From the NCBI RefSeq assembly GCF_902150045.1, contig NZ_CABFVU010000003.1:992001-1056000 (forward strand): 64,000 nucleotides of DNA, given 5' to 3'. The stretch comes from Chitinophaga polysaccharea. Its GTDB lineage: Bacteria; Bacteroidota; Bacteroidia; Chitinophagales; Chitinophagaceae. The translations under genes and the position numbers were made by a program. Of the stretch, positions 44,087 to 52,720 are shown piece by piece. Positions within the stretch are counted from its first letter, which is position 1; each line of letters begins with the position of its first letter. The notes under the pieces were generated by a model. The model did not search any database and had not been told where the DNA came from. It saw only the letters and a list, made by a program, of their open reading frames with translations.

Positions 44087-44139
44087 AATGACCGTTATTT
44101 CAGTCAATAATAAATGAAATGACCGAAATAACGGTCATT
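44087..44139. terminator. long inverted repeat between convergent genes
   Basis: AATGACCGTTATTTC at 44087-44101 and its exact complement at 44125-44139 form a 15-bp stem with a 23-nt loop. It lies between the stop codons of two convergent genes and ends 14 bp before the minus-strand stop. The loop is larger than in most terminators, so it may instead be a repeat element. Confidence 0.55.
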
Positions 44140-44153
44140 TCGTTTACCTCCCT

Positions 44154-45287
44154 TTACTGCTCCATACACCAATCCAATAGTGCCGGGTACAGCTCATCTA
44201 TTTTTTTACGGGGCTGCGCCTTACGCAGCTTTACCAGGCAGTTGGTAAATTCCTGCATTTTTGTAAATCCCCGCTGTTTGCTCATCACGCCATTCACGTC
44301 TGCATAAATTTCCTTCAGGATGGCAGGATCATTCTTATACACATCTTCACAATACAACACAAAAACCCCAAACGTCATATACTCATTGAATACCTTCACC
44401 GGCGTAGGATAATAGGCTGTACCTTCTATAGTGGTATCTACCCACTTACTCCGGTTCTTCAACGCTTCATTGATCCTTTTTTCGAATTGCTCACCTGGCT
44501 TGCGCACATAATTGTGGTCTATTTCGGTGAACATGCCCCTGGTATTAAATGCCTCGGTATATTTTGCAGACCATGCATCATTGTGATCAATGGGTGGCAA
44601 TATCATCTGTATCAGCTCAAAGCCTTTTTTCTTAAACGACAGCGTATAGTTAAGCCCATTGATCAGGGGTGAACAAAGGATCTGGTAGCTATTGATATGG
44701 GTATTAAAATTAGCTTCCAGCCATTTCCATTGTTTATCGAGGTTGGCGTTTTTCTTATAATCGGAAATGATGCCCTGGTAATAAGCGGCATGCGCTGCAT
44801 AAAACGCACGGAAACCTGATTTCCTCGCAAAATCTTCAATACTTGCTTTATAAGTGGTGATGGGATTTATAGTGATCCTGGTACCGGCTACTTCATCGGC
44901 TGGCAGCAGGAAAACATTATTGGGCAACAGCCGGTCCTTATCAAAATAATAGGCGATGGCGTTCCCGGTTAAAAAAACATAATGCAGGGGACTTTCCCGG
45001 AGCAGGGAATCGAAGGTGGCAATAACCGGTTCCTTTTCATAAGCCGCAAATTGCTTCAGCACATCCTGGTAATAAGGCCCCTTTAACTGTACCATGTCAT
45101 CGTTCCCCAGGCCTGTTTGGGTGATGGCCACCATAATATGAATCAGTTCCTTTACCTCGTTGATCTCAATCTTTGATTTTCCATCATTTTCCTTTTTAAA
45201 AGCGGCGGAAAAATTCACATCTCCGTCCTGTGCAAATAAAAAAGCAGGGATAATTGCCAGCAGGGCAGCTAAAATTGTTCTTTTCAT
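44154..45287 (-). CDS. DUF4932-like exported protein
   Basis: The protein has 377 residues from MKRTILAALLAIIPAFLFAQ, a clean signal peptide. The body matches DUF4932-type Bacteroidota proteins (RKSGFRAFYAAHAAYYQGII, MLTEIDHNYV-like FTEIDHNYVRKPGEQFEKRI). Family members often have a zinc-protease-like HExxH at this place; here it reads TEIDHNYV, so the first His is missing and catalysis is doubtful. The longer frame from 45392 lacks a signal and is rejected. The role is unknown. Confidence 0.78.
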   Translation of the reverse strand: MKRTILAALLAIIPAFLFAQDGDVNFSAAFKKENDGKSKIEINEVKELIHIMVAITQTGLGNDDMVQLKGPYYQDVLKQFAAYEKEPVIATFDSLLRESPLHYVFLTGNAIAYYFDKDRLLPNNVFLLPADEVAGTRITINPITTYKASIEDFARKSGFRAFYAAHAAYYQGIISDYKKNANLDKQWKWLEANFNTHINSYQILCSPLINGLNYTLSFKKKGFELIQMILPPIDHNDAWSAKYTEAFNTRGMFTEIDHNYVRKPGEQFEKRINEALKNRSKWVDTTIEGTAYYPTPVKVFNEYMTFGVFVLYCEDVYKNDPAILKEIYADVNGVMSKQRGFTKMQEFTNCLVKLRKAQPRKKIDELYPALLDWCMEQ

Positions 45288-46104
45288 ATGGGTTATGTCT
45301 GTTCGGTTTTCTGCTACATACGGTTGGCAAGCATCCTGCCTGGCTTTGGAGGCCAATACAGCATGCTTTACAGGCAAACGGGATACCGGCAATTTGCAGG
45401 ATTCAAACTACAGCACCAGGTCAGTAGAACACGGTCCGCAACCGGGACCGCAAAATACAAACAAATCTGAAAATCCTGGATGAACTTAGATTATCAAGTA
45501 TAAAAAATCCAAACCGGCTACCTGGTTGTCTTTCTTATAGTATTGGGACTTAATGTTTTTTCAATCCAGGGGCCTCAAAGTTTGAGGCATGTAACATTCT
45601 TTGCCCCTATCTGCAACAACTGAGCCCCCTGTTTAAAAAAACATCTCAGTAGATTTACAATATTCCACTAAGAGAAAGATTTCCGTTATGAAAACACGAC
45701 TGCTCTCACTAACCTGCAGAGGGCCTTCCCTATGCAAGGCCTTACTGTACGAACCTCCGGCCCTGCCTCCCGAAAAATGGCAGCTCTATTTTTGGAGGCA
45801 GGACGGCCAAATATCATCCATAAAGTAAACCGGGATTCTGTTTGTGCTATACAACAGCATTATGAGAGCTAACGGCTACGGCCATACGTGATTTTTATGA
45901 GCATCTGGATGGAAGGAACAACTACCACATTATTGTTCTTCAAAAAACCAAGCACATCGATGGCGCTGCACCTGAATTGATGAATATATTACCTGAAAAC
46001 CCAATAACAAACCGCTTGATGGCTGAGTGCATAGCTCAAACCGGCCTTTTCGGCTTTACCTTATCCGAATTGAATTACTTCAACGCTTAAACAACTCAAA
46101 ACGC
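45288..46104. other. 817-bp intergenic region before the first GH74 gene
   Basis: No complete gene is supported. A 47-codon frame begins at ATG 45688 and contains a G/C-rich hairpin (CCTGCCTCC and GGAGGCAGG around 45764-45809). Around 45863-46090 a frame without a start codon stays open for ~75 codons (FYEHLDGRNNYHIIVLQKTK), possibly a gene remnant. The promoter of the GH74 gene should be here. Confidence 0.4.
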
Positions 46105-49100
46105 ATGAAAACAAAATTACCAGCACCATTTAAACAAAGGGGTTTACTTTCTTTGGTTTCCGGATCCTGTATGTCCACCAGGATATTCCCCCTGTTCCGG
46201 CGAAAGCCCCTTGCCTTTTCCTGTTTACTTCTTGCAATTATTATGCTTCAGGGCTATCAACTGCAGGCCCAAACCACAGGCTATGTATGGAAGCATGCAC
46301 CTGTTGGTGGTGGCGGATTTGTGACCGGAATCGTTACCCACAAAACATCCGGCGACAGGTACTGCCGCACAGATGTAGGCGGAGCCTACCGCTGGGATGC
46401 AGCAAACAATAAATGGATTCAACTGCTCGACTGGCTTAACGAGTCTGAAAATGGGTTTATTGGAGTGGAAGCTTTGGCGCTGGATCCTCAGAACGCCAAT
46501 AATATTTATATGCTCTGCGGAACCTCCTATATAAACAACGGAAGAACGGCTATACTGAAATCTACAGACAAAGGAAATACTTTCACTTATACAGATGTTA
46601 CCTCCAAATTCAAAGCACATGGAAATGGATACGGACGCGGGAACGGGGAACGTCTTGCAGTAGATCCCAAAAACAGTAACATATTATTCTGCGGAACCAG
46701 GGCCAACGGGCTATGGAAGAGTACAGACGCCGGCGTTACCTGGAACCTTGCCTGGAACGGCGTAACTACTACTCCCAACGAGAACGGGATATGTTTTGTA
46801 CTTTATGATCCATCAGGCAACGTAGTGGGCGGAGCATCTCAAACCATATACATAGGCGTTTCCCGCACCGGAAGCGCGAATATTTACAAGAGTACAGACG
46901 GAGGAGCCACCTTTACTCCCATTTCTGCAACCACCAGCTTTATGCCACACCGGGCAGCGCTGCAGGGAACCACCATGTATGTTACCTATTCGGATGATGC
47001 CGGTCCTCAATCCGGTAACGGAGATGGAAAGCTGTATAAGCTCAACACAGCAACCGGCGTATGGACAAACGTTACTCCCGTTCACTCAAAGGATTATTCA
47101 TACGGAGGAGTAAGTATAGACCCCACTAATGTTAACCGGGTAATCGTTTCTACCTGCGGCATGTATTGGAACAACCAGTTTGGTACCGGCTGGGGCGACT
47201 TCATTTTCCTCTCTACCGATGGTGGATCATCCTGGACGCTTAAAAACGGTACAAACGCCACCTATGATAGTAACGGCATAGGATGGTCTGCCGGGGGCGC
47301 GGTCAACTGGATGGACTGTATCGAGTTTGACCAGGCCAATCTTTCAAAAGTGCGGGTAATAGGCGGTGGCGGAGTCTATACCTGTTCCGATATTACAGCT
47401 GCCAATCCTTCATGGAAATACGATGTGATCGGGATTGAAGAAATAGCATTGCTTGACGGGATAAGTATTCCCGGAGGACCTTTTATTTCTTCCTTCGGAG
47501 ATGTAACAGGTTTTGTACATGAGCCGCTAACCGCTTATCCGTCAAAAAAACTTAGTCCGGCAGATAATAATAACCAAAGCGTCGCTTATGCTGCAGGCAA
47601 TACCAATAAAGTTGTAAGAGCCTCCAACAGCGGAAATGTTGTTTACTATTCGAACGACAAAGGCGCTACCTGGACAGGCGCCTCCACCAACATGGGTACA
47701 GGAGGAAGGGTGGCCATTAGCGCCGACGGAGGAACCATACTGCATTGCCCCGGAGGTTCAACTACCACCTACTATACAGCTAACAACGGAGCCAGCTGGA
47801 CGGCCTGTTCAGGCGTATCCCTCGGAGACGCTGCCCCGGTTGCCGACCAGGTAAATTCAAACTATTTTTATATTTATAATCCTACCAACGGGCAAATGCT
47901 GAGAAGCTCCAATAAAGGAGCCAGCTTTTCAGTAGCAGGCACACCAGGCGCGTCAACCGCCAATCATCCGTGGGAACCAGCCCTCATCCGGACAGCACCG
48001 GGCCTTGAAGGTCATATATGGGTACCTCTTGGCCTCAATGGATTAAAATATTCAACCAACTACGGGGCCGCCTATACGGCTGTTTCAAATGTAACTTATT
48101 GTAAAACCGTGGGAATAGGAAAGGCAATGCCCGGATCCGGCTATCCTACTGTTTTCATCTGGGGAACAGTATCAGGTATAACCGGTCTTTTCAGATCAAC
48201 AGACCAGGGTGCAAGCTGGACCAGGATAAACGATGACGCTCATGAATTTGCAGGCGCCCCATTACTGGTCGGCGACATGAACGTTGCCGGAAGGGTATAT
48301 ATGAGCGCCGGCGGAGGAAGAGGCTTAATTTATTGGGAACCCGCTGCCTGTACACCTACTGCCATTACCCCGTATGTACAGATCAACGGCGGAACATGGC
48401 AGCAAACAGCCAATGCTTCTTTAGCTGCAGGCGGCAGCGTACAGTTTGGCCCCCAGCCTACGCAGGGTGGCTCATGGAGCTGGAGCGGGCCGAATAATTT
48501 CAGCGCCGCTACAAGGGAAGTATTCATTTCAAATATCCAGGCCAACCAGGCAGGGAACTATGTGGCTACTTACACCAACAGCGGAGGATGTCAAAGCACA
48601 CAAACGTTTAACGTTTCCGTGACAGGCTCCATTCTGAGAGAATCCTGGACAGGGATCAGCGGAACAACTATCAGCAGCCTGACCTCCAATTCCAATTATC
48701 CAAACAATCCCACAGCCAGAAACCAGATCACCAGCCTGGAAGGCCCCACCAACTCAGCGGATAACTATGGAACCAGGATCCGTGGATATATCCATCCCCC
48801 TGCAAGCGGAAGCTACACTTTCTGGGTAGCAGGAGATGATAACACGGAATTATACCTCAGCACCAGCGATAACCCGGCTAACAGCCCAAGGATAGCGTAT
48901 GTGGATGCGTGGACCAATTCCAGGGAATGGAATAAGTACAGCACACAGCAATCCGCCTCCATTAACCTGACCGCCGGGCAGAAATACTATATTGAAGTGC
49001 TTCATAAGGAAGGCAGCGGCGGAGATAATGTTGCTGTAGCCTGGCAGGGCCCCGGTATTTCGCAACAGGTGATCGCAGGGAGCTATCTCTCCCCCTTCGT

Positions 49101-49398
49101 TCCGGGAACAGGCGGTACCTTGGCTGCCGCCAAACTATCATCAAACGTCAGCGCTGATGAAGATGCTGTTAGCCTGTATCCGAATCCCTCCAATACGGGA
49201 AGGTTTACAATGCTTCTTCCCGAGGTTCCGGAAAATGTACTCATAAGAATTTATGATAACCAGGGCAGGATGCGCTACGAAAAGAAAACTCAAGGGAATA
49301 AAAAGATAGAAATCGATTCACAGCTTGACGCAGGGTTCTACATTATCACGATAGAATCAAAAAAATTTAGTTTCACTAAGAAACTGGTCGTTAACTGA
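46105..49398 (+). CDS. GH74-like xyloglucanase with PA14 and type IX sorting domain
   Basis: The protein has 1097 residues. A long N-terminus ends in a hydrophobic signal (PLAFSCLLLAIIMLQGYQLQ); an ATG at 46171 may be the true start. The GH74 signature YCRTDVGGAYRWDAANNKW, with its catalytic Asp, opens a two-lobed beta-propeller with BNR repeats (LWKSTDAGVTWNLAW, IYKSTDGGATFTPI, LFRSTDQGASWTRI) up to ~750. An Ig-like segment follows, then a PA14 domain (LRESWTGISGTTISSLTS; YTFWVAGDDNTELYLST) and a sorting domain (VSLYPNPSNTGRF). It should act outside the cell on xyloglucan-type glucans. Confidence 0.9.
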   Translation: MKTKLPAPFKQRGLLSLVSGSCMSTRIFPLFRRKPLAFSCLLLAIIMLQGYQLQAQTTGYVWKHAPVGGGGFVTGIVTHKTSGDRYCRTDVGGAYRWDAANNKWIQLLDWLNESENGFIGVEALALDPQNANNIYMLCGTSYINNGRTAILKSTDKGNTFTYTDVTSKFKAHGNGYGRGNGERLAVDPKNSNILFCGTRANGLWKSTDAGVTWNLAWNGVTTTPNENGICFVLYDPSGNVVGGASQTIYIGVSRTGSANIYKSTDGGATFTPISATTSFMPHRAALQGTTMYVTYSDDAGPQSGNGDGKLYKLNTATGVWTNVTPVHSKDYSYGGVSIDPTNVNRVIVSTCGMYWNNQFGTGWGDFIFLSTDGGSSWTLKNGTNATYDSNGIGWSAGGAVNWMDCIEFDQANLSKVRVIGGGGVYTCSDITAANPSWKYDVIGIEEIALLDGISIPGGPFISSFGDVTGFVHEPLTAYPSKKLSPADNNNQSVAYAAGNTNKVVRASNSGNVVYYSNDKGATWTGASTNMGTGGRVAISADGGTILHCPGGSTTTYYTANNGASWTACSGVSLGDAAPVADQVNSNYFYIYNPTNGQMLRSSNKGASFSVAGTPGASTANHPWEPALIRTAPGLEGHIWVPLGLNGLKYSTNYGAAYTAVSNVTYCKTVGIGKAMPGSGYPTVFIWGTVSGITGLFRSTDQGASWTRINDDAHEFAGAPLLVGDMNVAGRVYMSAGGGRGLIYWEPAACTPTAITPYVQINGGTWQQTANASLAAGGSVQFGPQPTQGGSWSWSGPNNFSAATREVFISNIQANQAGNYVATYTNSGGCQSTQTFNVSVTGSILRESWTGISGTTISSLTSNSNYPNNPTARNQITSLEGPTNSADNYGTRIRGYIHPPASGSYTFWVAGDDNTELYLSTSDNPANSPRIAYVDAWTNSREWNKYSTQQSASINLTAGQKYYIEVLHKEGSGGDNVAVAWQGPGISQQVIAGSYLSPFVPGTGGTLAAAKLSSNVSADEDAVSLYPNPSNTGRFTMLLPEVPENVLIRIYDNQGRMRYEKKTQGNKKIEIDSQLDAGFYIITIESKKFSFTKKLVVN

Positions 49399-49419
49399 CA
49401 AACTTTTCGCCAGTTACGG

Positions 49420-49455
49420 GGAATGCTTCCAATGAAGCATTCCTTTTTCTTTTTC
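49420..49455 (+). terminator. rho-independent terminator after the GH74-PA14 gene
   Basis: GGAATGCTTC and GAAGCATTCC form a perfect 10-bp stem with a CAAT loop, followed by TTTTTCTTTTT. It begins 21 bp after the stop codon. Confidence 0.93.
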
Positions 49456-50001
49456 ACTATTTCCGGATATGGTTTCTGGATCGACAAAGATCATTCTTTC
49501 AATGCAGAATACAGGGCAGGAAGGATATATATCGGATGCCATTTACAATACAATCGTAGTTTTTACAGGCGGTAAAGCCGGGCATCGATTCGCTCCAATA
49601 CATTTCCAACGCCAGCGGCGAAGGACAGCTGTTTAATAAGACGATCATTTTCCCAACAAACCAGTGTAACTATTAAAAAGCGCCGATATTATACGAAAAA
49701 AAGGGATCCTATCCCTTATGTTAAAGCAAACCGGAGAACAAACCATCCTCTAGCCATTGTGAACTTGCACTACATATAAATTTTACCGGGATGCAGCTTC
49801 AGGTCATCTGTATGCACGAAGAGGATATCTGAAAAACTCCAATGAATTTGAGATCGAATTTAATTTGCTATCAAAGATCAACAAATACCTTATTGATTTT
49901 AAAATCGGAGATAGTGAAAACGAGGTGTTGATCACGTAATGGGTGGTTCCCCGGAGAGATACGAATTAACTAAACAACTGATCCATTCCTCATTTTCAAG
50001 A
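49456..50001. other. intergenic region with gene fragments
   Basis: About 550 bp without an intact gene. Two short open stretches on the plus strand look like coding debris: one near 49570-49676 (GIDSLQYISNASGEGQLFNK) and one near 49783-49940 (YRDAASGHLYARRGYLKNSN, then EFEIEFNLLSKINKYL), each without a start codon. They suggest deleted genes. I do not recognise the families. Confidence 0.45.
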
Positions 50002-50514
50002 CTATTGCAGTGTCTTTCCTGGCCAAGAAACCAGACTTACAGACAACGGCTTCAAAAGGTATATAGCTGTGGTCAACGTTTTGTCAAACGACAATCCCGC
50101 ACTTACCGTCTCAGCAAAAATATCAGAAGTCATTTTTTCCCGACAGCTATCATCAAAATAATAGATTATAGGAATGAGGATGGAAAAGTTTTTCGATTTG
50201 GTTGCTCCAGGGAAAATATTCCTCCATTTTACTGCATCAAATACTTTCACTTTGCTGATAAACTCTTCTTTAAGTGCGGAAGGAAAGTTTTTTGAAAAGA
50301 TTATTTCCCTTTCTCTGATTCCATTCGTATAAGAAAGAATAAACGATACTGTAACAGACTTACATTGCTGTTGTAGCTCTTTGGGAAATTGTATATCATT
50401 GACGATCTTTTTTGTAATAGTGTCATACTCAGCCTTATACGCATTTATATCTTGCGTAAACCCTGCAATACTAAAGAATAATAAAGACACCAACAGCAAA
50501 AAACATTGTTTCAT
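50002..50514 (-). CDS. small exported protein, zincin-cassette partner (copy A)
   Basis: The protein has 170 residues with signal peptide MKQCFLLLVSLLFFSIAGFT. After it, the layout is a beta strand (VTVSFILSYTNGIREREI), a helix (ALKEEFISKVKVFDAVKW), the motif W-R-N-IF, and a strand ILIPIIYYF. The same order occurs in the proteins at 61333 and 61951 (W-Q-A-IF, W-K-A-IF). The strand-turn-strand part recalls TonB-C-like domains. It starts 18 bp after a zincin-like gene. A role as immunity protein or secreted partner is inference. Confidence 0.75.
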   Translation of the reverse strand: MKQCFLLLVSLLFFSIAGFTQDINAYKAEYDTITKKIVNDIQFPKELQQQCKSVTVSFILSYTNGIREREIIFSKNFPSALKEEFISKVKVFDAVKWRNIFPGATKSKNFSILIPIIYYFDDSCREKMTSDIFAETVSAGLSFDKTLTTAIYLLKPLSVSLVSWPGKTLQ

Positions 50515-50532
50515 GGGAAATCAGATTTGTAT

Positions 50533-51010
50533 TTAGTTACATTTTGTTCCAGATTGACCGCGCTTGTATGCTTTATTTTTATCAATGATACTCTGCGCCC
50601 CAGTCGGGCTTGTTCTGACCAAATTCAACCATGAATAGGATTCATGGAGACCGCCCCAAGCCAGTGCCTTTGCATCATCAGCGCTGATTGATGGATACAC
50701 TTCTCTTATCCCTGCTGCCATCTCATCGACATAGAGGAGTCCCATTTCATTGTGATCTTCCATCAAGGGATTAACATTTAATGCCTTGAAGTAGGCATGA
50801 AGAACTTCGTGCATTATAGTAGCTGCTATATACTCTTTTGAGGCAGTCGCAAGCTGAGGTGTATTTAATGTAATACGCAGGTTTTTATACTCTCCCGATA
50901 TTGATCCATAACCTTCATCAGCATCTCTGGTATCATGCAGGTTCGCCTCAGTGAAGTCCCAAAAGAAGTAAAACCAGGAGAAAATGAGAAACAGATAATT
51001 TATTTTTCAT
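50533..51010 (-). pseudogene. zincin-like secreted protein, frameshifted and shortened (copy A)
   Basis: A start at 51010 gives a signal peptide, MKNKLSVSHFLLVLLLLGLH, that stops at 50948. The +1 frame then continues open to 50533: FTEANLHDTRDADEGYGSIS, SKEYIAATIMHEVLHAYFKA, MEDHNEMGLLYVDEMAAGIR, EVYPSISADDAKALAWGG, ending GTKCN. HEVLH is an HExxH zinc motif and DHNEM offers a third ligand. The paralogue at 62460-63554 has ~190 more residues before the zinc motif, so this copy also lacks the middle. If translated only from ATG 50814, it would be a 93-residue protein without signal. The partner gene follows 18 bp later. Confidence 0.75.
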
Positions 51011-51307
51011 AGAAAAACTTATGAGACACAAGCTAATCCTAAATAATATATCTGCCATTAAACATGTTTAATAAATTAAATTGGTAGGCTATATAACCCA
51101 AATAGTTAATGTTATCCGAAGGCAAGATTCTCGTTGTATTATATAAAATGGCAATGTGGTGGCGCATGACACGACTGTCTGGGGCTAGGCTGGAGGGTAA
51201 TTGGCGGCGTTATAATAGGAGAGCTGGATAAAAATAAGCGTAAAGAGTAATTTAGGTGCCGAATACGTAAGGAACTGATAAAATCAATGAAACCTTCCCG
51301 TTACGCT
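51011..51307. other. intergenic region
   Basis: I see no gene, strong hairpin or repeat in these 297 bp. The promoter of the zincin copy A gene should lie at its left end. Confidence 0.4.
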
Positions 51308-51805
51308 TTATCTGAATAACTCTTTAATCGTGGCCATCGGAAGGAACATTCTTTTACTGTCAGGCAGGCGGATGAACCCATAGTTTTCATAAAATATGCG
51401 GGCTTCTTCATCCAACGGGTCTACCACAACTGCGATGGCGCCCACTACGTTGGATGTTTCATAACTCTTTTTTAGCGCATCCAGGAGCAGCAATTTGCCG
51501 AAGCCTTGTCTGGCAAATTGTCCGTCAATAGCAAGTCTGCCCAACAGTATGACGGGAAGATCCTTATACGTTGGTAGTTTCTTTTTGGTCGTTTCAGGAA
51601 GTGATCCCCTTTTAATTGCATCACTGGAAAGGGTGTAATATCCTTTTATAACACCATCCTCCCCTTCCAGCACAAAGCAGGCAGCCACTTTCCTGGCAAC
51701 GTCCTGCTTGGCCTGCGTATGCAAATAAGTATCCAGTGATGGCTTACCGCAACAGAACAGTGCTTTTTTGTGCCGCGAATCCAGGACTACAATCGAACGT
51801 TTCAT
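51308..51805 (-). CDS. GNAT-family acetyltransferase toxin (TacT-like)
   Basis: The protein has 165 residues. Opening LDSRHKKALFCCGKPSLDTY, acetyl-CoA-binding loop FARQGFGKLLLLDALKKSY (the Q/RxxGxG motif), and C-terminal EEARIFYENYGFIRLPDSKR match GNAT toxins that acetylate the amino group of charged tRNA and stop translation. It overlaps the preceding DUF1778 gene by 4 bp, the usual antitoxin-toxin order. The substrate tRNA cannot be predicted. A YENYGF motif with the catalytic Tyr is kept, so it should be active. Confidence 0.92.
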   Translation of the reverse strand: MKRSIVVLDSRHKKALFCCGKPSLDTYLHTQAKQDVARKVAACFVLEGEDGVIKGYYTLSSDAIKRGSLPETTKKKLPTYKDLPVILLGRLAIDGQFARQGFGKLLLLDALKKSYETSNVVGAIAVVVDPLDEEARIFYENYGFIRLPDSKRMFLPMATIKELFR

Positions 51806-52083
51806 TTTTCTTTCATTTGCTTTTTATATAGCGCTGCTGCATCTTTTAGCTTCTTATTGGGCTTACGGGGATTCAGAAGTGCATCGAAAAATATTTCCTT
51901 ATCCCGTTTAGAAGCCAGAATAGCATTGTGCTGCTCTATTATTTTTTCTGCATGGCTTTTCACGGAAAACAGCACAAAATCAGTAAGCGTTTTGTAGCCT
52001 TCCAAGTCTGCCGCATGTTCGAAATACCGCTTTAGCTCCACCGATAGTCTGATGTCAAACCGTGTCATTTCTACAGATTTCAT
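51802..52083 (-). CDS. DUF1778-family antitoxin (TacA-like)
   Basis: The protein has 93 residues. The ribbon-helix-helix DNA-binding start, TRFDIRLSVELKRYFEHAAD with LEGYKTLTDFVLFSV, is typical of DUF1778. The C-terminal half (EIFFDALLNPRKPNKKLKDA) should wrap and neutralise the acetyltransferase encoded next. RHH antitoxins repress their own promoter; a short palindrome lies upstream. The ATG at 52083 is used; a second ATG at 52068 (before TRFD) is possible. Confidence 0.92.
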   Translation of the reverse strand: MKSVEMTRFDIRLSVELKRYFEHAADLEGYKTLTDFVLFSVKSHAEKIIEQHNAILASKRDKEIFFDALLNPRKPNKKLKDAAALYKKQMKEK

Positions 52084-52123
52084 TGTTTTAAAAAGATTTA
52101 AAGGTTAAAATATCTCACATAAA

Positions 52124-52144
52124 TGTACGGAAAACAGCCGTACA
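52124..52144. promoter_or_regulatory. candidate operator of the DUF1778-GNAT operon
   Basis: TGTACGG and CCGTACA form a perfect inverted repeat with a 7-bp spacer (AAAACAG), 41 bp upstream of the antitoxin start codon. RHH antitoxins bind such sites to repress their operon; binding here is inferred. Confidence 0.6.
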
Positions 52145-52660
52145 ATGGACAAAATTACCCTTTAAACCTTCAAATGATTAATTTTCAACCAATTACACTA
52201 AATGTTCTCCTTTAAAACAAAGTGCTTATTTTATACATCGCTAAGAGATAAACATAACACTACTTGTTCTCTTTGTCATCTCTATTCGGGCAGCAGTTTA
52301 TCCAGGCATTCTGATATCTTTCGCTTCGTCGGTTTTGTAATAATTAAACAAGATTTCTTCGTTTTCATACTTAAGTTTCAATAATTCATAAACCTATACT
52401 CACGCAGATCCTTTCGAGAATGATATAGTTTATATCATTCCGACAGATAGTTACATTCTCCACTAACACACAAGGGAAGCCAATAATAATGGCAGGCGTA
52501 AGCTAATTCTCTACCCCTCTGAGATATACATGGCCCGGGAGCATTAAGGTAGCGCCAATATTACACATCTTAAATCCGCCAGGTACTATTACTATACCCT
52601 GAATTAATTATTTAATGCAGAAAAGCTGCTTCCTGACATAAAAGACCGTTAACGCCTTGT
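52145..52660. other. intergenic region with a 23-bp palindrome
   Basis: No gene is supported. GAATGATATA at 52418-52427 and TATATCATTC at 52431-52440 form a perfect 10-bp palindrome with a 3-bp centre. It has no T run and is far from either neighbouring start, so it may be a regulator site or the trace of a mobile element. Confidence 0.5.
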
Positions 52661-52698
52661 GAAAATAAAAAGAAGGCTGACCCCAAAAGGTCAGCCTT
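52661..52698 (-). terminator. rho-independent terminator of the large GH74-like gene
   Basis: On the minus strand, AAGGCTGACC pairs with GGTCAGCCTT across a 6-nt loop, followed by CTTTTTATTTTC. It starts 23 bp past the stop codon of the leftward 1820-residue gene. Confidence 0.92.
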
Positions 52699-52720
52699 TC
52701 CTTTACTCTTAAAAACATCA

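Noticed and set aside
49939..50295. 118-codon plus-strand reading frame
   Set aside because: Antisense to the exported partner gene at 50002-50514, which has a signal peptide and two paralogues.
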